Origin: Plantago elongata
Lineage: Eukaryota > Streptophyta > Magnoliopsida > Lamiales > Plantaginaceae
Direction: 5' to 3'
DNA: 64,000 bases
Assembly: GCA_036897095.1 (NCBI GenBank)
Contig: JAYMSP010000021.1
Coordinates: forward strand, 1 to 64,000
Under the pieces are notes generated by a model, which saw only the letters and a list, made by a program, of their open reading frames with translations, was not told the origin of the DNA and ran no database searches. The translations under genes and the position numbers were made by a program. Numbering within the stretch: position 1 is the first letter of the stretch; every line of letters starts with the position of its first letter. Below are positions 58,020 to 64,000 of the stretch, piece by piece.

Positions 58020-58178
58020 GGGGCTGTTTGAAAAATAATGGTAATCGATCCATTTGAGTCGATAAACATTGATTTGGCATAAAATACACTTCAAATATCC
58101 CAATTTCAATTCCATTCCAAACACAATTACACCAAAATTCATTCAAATGTCCATTCAAATTCTATACCAATCAGTACC
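58020..58178. mobile_element. Tourist/Harbinger-like MITE, 159 bases
   Basis: Starts GGGGCTGTTTG, ends CCAATCAGTACC, with TTA on both sides (58017-58019 and 58179-58181). Same length and very similar interior (ATTGATTTGGCATAAAATAC) as 29471-29629. Confidence 0.8.
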
Positions 58179-58790
58179 TTAAGCATTCTATAAAGATAGC
58201 TTTCAGACGCGTTTGATGAACATCAACACCATTTCACATCCTCTCTTTTTAGTTTCTTTTTTCTTATATGTGCTTTCATTTGTTTTGTTTTCTTTCTTTT
58301 TTTTCCTTTTCCATTCTATTTCACATTTATTTTCTTTCTGTTTTAAGATAAATTTAAATTAATAATGAATATTATAAATTTTTTCAATTTTTATTTCATT
58401 TTCATTTTAATTAATTAACGAAAATTAAAATAAATATGAAGTGTAAAGTTAGTTAAAAAGAAATGAGAAAGAAAATGAAAAATTGAGTACGATAGAATTC
58501 TATAATTGGAGGTGGAGAGTTTGGTTGGATTTGTTGTTTGAGTAATGGCGAAATGACAATTTGATGAGATTAATATAGTTTCAGGGTCGGAATGTATATA
58601 TCATTATCCTACTAAGTTTCAAAGCGTAATAACAATACCCAATTACATAATGTAAGTCATGTCACTTATTAAAGGTAATAAATAAGTTGGTGCGTGTGGC
58701 CGCCTGTGGCGATCTATAACATTAAATTCACGTGTAGCATGTCACTTAAGTATACTTTAATAATTTATATTTTTATAAAATCTAATTAGT

Positions 58791-58930
58791 TTCTATGTGG
58801 TGATCTACAAGCATTAAATAATGATCATTTTTTTATTAATGAGAACACATGATAATTAGTTTCTATGTGGTGATCTACAAACGTTAAATAATGATCATTT
58901 TTTTATTAATAAAAACAGATGATATGAAAA
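58791..58930. repeat. Two-copy tandem repeat, period 70
   Basis: TTCTATGTGGTGATCTACAA begins at 58791 and again at 58861; the copies differ at only a few bases. A weaker third relative (TGTGGCGATCTATAACATTA) is at about 58705. Confidence 0.85.
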
Positions 58931-59421
58931 TAATGTAAAACATTATAAACTCACTTAAATCATTTATGTATTAAAGATAATATATTAGTTTGTCAACTAA
59001 AGATTTTATTTCTTTTAGTGCAACAGTTAAATTCTAGTACATCATATATTTTTTAAGATCAAGTTTACTGATAGACTGTCTTTAAATAATTTATTAGAGA
59101 TATACCTATATTATTAAAAAATCATAGATGTTATATATTATTAATGAGTACACTTATTTAATTAACAATATAAACGTTCTATTTAATAAAATTGATGGTT
59201 GTATATTTTAAACAACATTCTTGTACTTTTTCGCATACTTTACCTTAGTTTAGACGATTATGGAATCTTTAATATACTTACTTTGTTAATTTGAATTCCG
59301 ATCAATCTCATTAATTTAAACTAATTTATATGTATTACGCAATCAAACAATATGGCAATATATAATATATAAATTACAAACCTATATGCCAAGCTAGATG
59401 ATAGTTGTATAAGTTGCTAAG

Positions 59422-59992
59422 TTGCGTGCAGTAGACTATTCGATCTCTACTACAACTTCTTGATCACCAAAGGGAGCACCGTAGGGCATGTAATAAGTTG
59501 GATGCAATCGACTATTCGATCTCTACTACAACTTCTAAAGCACCAAAGGGAGTACCTTAGGTAACACCAGCGGGTATGTGATCAGTATGAGGGGCTCCTA
59601 CTCAGACGATCAGTAAAGTACCAAGATATATAATCAGCAGAAAAGCCCTCTTAAAACACCAAAACACGCGTACGTGATCAACACGAGGGGCTGCTACTTA
59701 GACGGTATATAATTAGCAAGATCAGTAAAGCACCAAGATATGTAATCAGCGGGAAAGCCCTCTTAAAACACAAAAGCACGCGTATGTGATCAACACGAGG
59801 GGCTGCTACTTAGACGGTATATAATTAGCAAGAGTGCCCTGCTATTGTTAAAGGGACTTCTAGAGTACCAAACGGTATATAATTAGCAAGGGTTCCCTGC
59901 TACTGTTAAAGGGCCTTCTAGAGTACCAGAGGTTTTGTGATCGGACGTGTTAAAGGGCCTTCTAGAGTACCAGAGGTTTTGTGATCAGACGT
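59422..59992. repeat. Nested tandem array with four unit types
   Basis: Successive local duplications: a unit of about 76 bases (GACTATTCGATCTCTACTAC at 59434 and 59510); a 112-base unit (GATCAGTAAAG at 59608 and 59720, containing AAGCCCTCTTAAAACAC and ACACGAGGGGCTGCTACTTA); a unit of about 58 bases (CGGTATATAATTAGCAAG at 59815 and 59873); and a unit of about 44 bases (TTAAAGGGCCTTCTAGAGTA at 59906 and 59950). Short words (CACCAAAG, AGTACCA, TGATCA) recur across unit types, so all may derive from one ancestral motif. Confidence 0.85.
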
Positions 59993-60647
59993 AAGGTAAT
60001 TATGATGTATGGTAATTTTGTGATTGATATAGATATATACTTAATTCAATTGACATAATATGATTGTGAATTTGTTATTATGATATAAAAATAAATAAAT
60101 CATCAACTTAATTATTGATCAACTACAAAGTTCAAATATATTTGAATGACAGAACAACTAAAATCATAATAACAAAACATAAGTAATGAATGAATCTGTT
60201 TCAGATGCACACAGCTGTTAGGAAGGCAGCTTACCTATCGGTTTAATCAAATTCATTATCTTTGTACCATTTGTGCAGGAGATAAAATATAAATACGATA
60301 CAGAAAATGATGAAAATCAACAATAGAGCATGGCAGTCAGGTGCAAGGAAAAAAGTGTCTATAAAAAACGTATACTATTATAGCAGCAATTATCAAAACA
60401 TGCCCTGCATTGCATTGACTCTTTGTTCATACACAAATATTAGAATTTCGGACAAAACACAAGCTTTTTACTATTCCGAGTTCTCCATAAGCCAAATGTA
60501 TACCTTACAAGTGATAACACTTATTGAAGATGCATAGCTTTGCATACACTAATTAATAAAGCCAAAAGATGATATTTGTCAAAAGAATAAATACACACAT
60601 GGGAATACATCTTAAAAGGCAGCCGTACAAATCTCGATGCCAATAAT

Positions 60648-63600
60648 TTAACGCCTTTCAGATGCAACTGACTCTGAAGAGAAAAGATACTTGACCCTAG
60701 ACAGAACAGAGTCATGTGCAGGATCATATGGGTGGTCCTTAGACGGGATCTCCAAGATTGCGGGAATTGGTTTGTTGTAGCTGTCGACCAAAAACCTTAT
60801 CATATTTGCAACCTGAATTATAGATAACACAAGTTGTCATAAAAAAGAAACTTGGATTCAAGCCCACTAAATTTGTGTCTGCATAATCCTATTCGAAAAG
60901 TAAAACCTGGAACTTTACTGTCATGACTTATAGGAAACTTTGTCCACATAGTCGTGCATTCTACAAAATTAATAACAGCACAAGTTTTCACAAATGCGAT
61001 CACAGAACTTGTTCTTGATTTACAAATGCGATCACATAACTTGTTCTTGATTTACAGAACAATTAGTTCCAGAATTGTAGACTAACACAACTAAAATTTT
61101 CATCTGGACCATATTTGCAAGTACATATCAATTTTGAGCTTTTATTTCAGACATAGACTGAATTGTATATAAAAACATACAAGAATTTAGAGGGAAAACT
61201 AGGACTTACATATTGGCTTATCAACACTATTGCAATGTCTTCTCTTGATGTGAAGTCTTTGAATGCATCCTCAATCTGCTTCACCGTTGTTTCTAGACCA
61301 AAGCACAAATGCGGAATGAGTAAAAAAACGAGCACGCCAACAAACTAAGGAAAAATCATTTATCAGAACAAGTATATTTTGTTTTTACAAATCAACCCAC
61401 AAATTGGTTTATAGTGGTGTGATTTGGCTGTTGTACAGATTCAAAGTGAAAAGTTCCATAAACCAGTCAGGATTCTATTAGGTAGAGAGGAGTGAGCTAT
61501 GCTATTCTTAAGATTGATCAGTCTTTAAAAGAGGTTACTCGAACTAGATCCTTATTGTATGCATGACACATCTGTTGCCTGGATCCGATGGGCTTAAAAC
61601 AATGGAACTATAACTGAATTAAGACATGAAGGTGTTGTTCAAGAAGTAGATAACCAATGAGCATGAATTATATACACTGAATAGTGATGATAGTTACCAG
61701 TAGATTTGCAGGTAAATTACTATCACATCTTGAGTTATATAGTTATATAGACAAAATAATGATATGCATATGCCCTTGTAATAAAATAGGCAATCCGTTG
61801 GTCAAGCATCCAACCGACAACTAACAATGCACAAGCTTTTATGAAAAAAGGAAACAAAAAAATGATAACTGTAGGCCCGAGCCCTGAAAGTTCTCAAAAA
61901 GCCACGATGCATACAAGCAGCTATATAGATGAGAACTAGATGGCAATTTGGCCCACCCGGCCCGGCCCCAAACCCGGCCCGATCAACGGGTTTTGGCCCG
62001 GCACATAGTCAACCATGGTTTGGGCATAATTTTAGGCCCATGGGCCTGCCTTTGAGCCCATCGGACCCGGCCTGGCCCAGGCCCGGCCTGTAATATATAT
62101 ACACAAACTATATATATATATATATATATATACATACATACATTATATATATATATATATATATATATGAGTATTTAATTAGTTAAAATATACATCTAAT
62201 ATCCTTGTAATGTTTAAAAATAAATTCACACTTCACAATATATAATTAATATGTTAATATACACATTCATATACTAGTATATTAATATGCATTTTTCATA
62301 TACTCAGTATTAAAATGTTTAGCTTATCTTTAGAGTTGGACATGAGATGAAATTGACATTGATTACGATTATGAATTATGTTATATACAATATCTAACAT
62401 AAAATATATTAATACAAATAATTATTTTGAAATGAATTAAATAAAATGTACATAAACGACTGTCATATAACCGTATCCTATTGAACTTCGTAAGTATAGT
62501 TTAAAAATTATGAAAATAAATCGTTAAAAATAAAAAATGAACCTTGGTCTTAGGAATAAATGTTTATACTTCTAATCTAATACATGTTACTTGACATAAT
62601 TATTCATGCATGTAAACAACAAATTTTTTAATAATTTGAAAAATGTAGCGATGAACAAGCCCGAGCCCGGCCCATACAGGGCTCGGGCCTGTGCCCAAGT
62701 TTCAGGCCCGGTCAGGCCATGGGTCGGTCTTGGGCCTATAAAATATGGCCGGGCCAAAACCGGGCCTCCAGAAACCGGCCCGGCCCATTGCCTTCCCTTC
62801 GAGAGTAGGAAAACCAAACATCAAGTGATGATTATCAGGTTGTGGAGCCAGAGGCAAGAGTTGATACCAAGAAAAGAAATCTCAAGATATGATAATCAGG
62901 TTGTGGAAGCAAGCAAGCACCTTTCCCAAAAAAAATTATTGTATGTACCTTGATTTGCAAATCAATTGGAATTTTAAATAACAATTCTGGTATCAGAAAA
63001 CAAGGATTTGGATATGAAACAGGCAAAACATACTATACCTATCTTTGTGATAAAAATGTTAATTAAGGAGCAGATAAAAAGCATACTTGAATCGACAATG
63101 AGGTAATTTGTTTTCCTCCTCAAATCAACATTACCAACTCCAGCCAATAGAAACCCTGTAATAGTATCCTACACGTAGATAAACAAATGTCACCTTCTTA
63201 TCAAGTTATCAACAGAATTAACAAAAGAACAGAGTAAGTTCCTCAATCAGAGGGTAGAACTACAAACGCTATAACTGCCCAATACCCTGTAATGATCTTA
63301 TCACACAATACGCAAAATTAAACCATTCATTACGCATGTACGTAGCTTTATTAACGCACAGACCTCTTGATATACTCGTAAAGCATGTAGTTAAATAGAG
63401 TCTTCTAGATGTACGGCAGGAATGATAGCTTGATACTGCAGTACATGTTTGTTTTCTCTTGATTTTATCTTAAATTCTTAACCTTATGGAACACCAAGGA
63501 GTTCGCATCCTTATCATACTGCTCACGTCAACGACACAGCTCAAGCCTTCTAAGTTCTAACCAACTTATTAAGTCACGAGGAATAACAGTTAGCTGAATA

Positions 63601-63938
63601 CAGCAACATCACAATGAAACTCAACAGAATACCTATCAATCTACCTATATAAAATCATATTTCTTGCAAAAGCTATATCTAAAGGCACAATAAATTGATA
63701 ATGACACGGTATATACAGTCCATAAACACTTTCATGATGGATTAAGCCCTATTTATTCATAATATAACTTCACTTTCCTGGCGACAAAAGCTACTGAAGA
63801 AAAATATAGCGCGATAGCCTAGTTATGAAACTGATAAGAACACAGTGAAAGGAGAGAAATTGAACAAGGTGTTACCTCATCAGCGATCATAGCTATAAGA
63901 GCTGAGTTGTTGGTCCGGATCTGAGCCTTGTTCGCCAT
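60648..63938 (-). CDS. VHA-F: V-type H+-ATPase subunit F
   Basis: Four exons, 63876-63938, 63087-63168, 61210-61292 and 60648-60812, with matching phases (0, 1, 0), give 130 residues, close to Arabidopsis VHA-F (about 128). The product begins [20 protein letters not shown]. It contains [40 protein letters not shown] and [18 protein letters not shown], and ends [13 protein letters not shown]. Subunit F is part of the central stalk (V1) coupling ATP hydrolysis to proton pumping at the tonoplast and TGN. Intron 2 (61293-63086) is long because it holds a GGCCCGG-rich hAT-like element. Intron 3 (60813-61209) carries a tandem duplication of about 33 bases (ACAAATGCGATCACA, about 60990-61056). A partial copy of the 3' end lies at 57483-57688. 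Confidence 0.96.
61942..62792. mobile_element. Non-autonomous hAT-like element with GGCCCGG-rich inverted ends
   Basis: Left end TGGCAATTTGGCCCACCCGG, right end GGCCCGGCCCATTGCC. Each end is a 130-150 base GC-rich block full of GGCCCGG/CCGGGCC and TTTTGGCCCGGC, in inverted relation, around an AT-rich core with AT microsatellites (62108-62168). GGCAATGGGCCGGGC ends are typical of widespread plant non-autonomous hAT elements. It encodes no transposase. No clean 8-base target duplication was found. It sits inside VHA-F intron 2. Confidence 0.65.
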
Positions 63939-64000
63939 TGATGCAGCAAATTACAGCAAATACTAAGCCTGAGGAAAGGAAAAGAATTTGAATTTCCAAC
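63939..64000. other. VHA-F 5' leader, cut by window edge
   Basis: Leader of the minus-strand VHA-F gene; its promoter lies beyond the window. Confidence 0.6.

Larger units (their letters stand above)
57689..60647. other. Intergenic: MITE, tandem arrays, no gene
   Basis: AT-rich spacer between convergent genes. It holds the MITE at 58020-58178, the 70-base duplication at 58791-58930 and the nested tandem array at 59422-59992, listed separately. No coding region is supported. Confidence 0.55.

Noticed and set aside
1-64000. CRISPR array, bacterial operon or phage content
   Set aside because: No regularly spaced repeats of CRISPR type and no prokaryotic gene organisation; the window is plant nuclear DNA.

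Overview
This is a plant nuclear window. It has intron-containing genes with GT/AG splice sites, AT-rich intergenic DNA, many plant-type MITEs and SINEs, a plastid-DNA insert, and plant-specific families (GLUTAMINE DUMPER, CONSTANS-like, NIK receptor kinase, PPR-E editing factor, AdoMet decarboxylase with the conserved uORF pair). Protein wording suggests an asterid eudicot, perhaps Lamiales; the order-level guess is inference from family resemblance, not measured.

Layout. 1-16 kb: gene-poor, with two GLUTAMINE DUMPER genes on the minus strand (3.6-3.9 and 11.7-12.1 kb) and, between them, a short histone-H3-like ORF (10.2-10.4 kb) lacking the middle of the histone fold. 17-18.3 kb: a two-exon CONSTANS-like gene whose two B-boxes appear collapsed into one. 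21.8-27.2 kb: MED18 (5 exons) and a NIK-type LRR receptor kinase (11 exons), both minus. 27.2-34.6 kb: gene-poor, with MITEs, a GAGCT-rich minisatellite and a probable solo LTR. 34.7-39 kb: intronless cytosolic leucyl-tRNA synthetase with a 5'UTR intron. 40-46 kb: two tandem KIN/COR6.6-like genes bracketing a MAK11/PAK1IP1-like WD40 gene. 46.4-48.9 kb: AEF1-like PPR gene. 50.4-52.9 kb: AdoMet decarboxylase with a tiny/small overlapping uORF pair. 53.6-57.1 kb: RNA polymerase III subunit C11. 57.5 kb: a duplicated fragment of the V-ATPase F gene. 58-60 kb: MITE and tandem arrays. 60.6-63.9 kb: V-ATPase subunit F, with a non-autonomous hAT-like element in intron 2.

The most unusual structure is a promoter plus first non-coding exon present three times: upstream of LeuRS (minus), upstream of Pol III C11 (plus, a near-identical inverted copy about 15 kb away) and, in older diverged form, upstream of the MAK11-like gene (minus). 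The three genes have unrelated proteins, but all serve tRNA or ribosome production. Each copy is oriented to drive its gene and carries the same splice donor, so this looks like promoter sharing by local duplication. The other top observations are the core-less H3-like gene and the hybrid-B-box CONSTANS-like gene.

Intron/exon structures were derived by hand from splice consensus, reading phase and family protein similarity. No alignment, database search or expression data were available.
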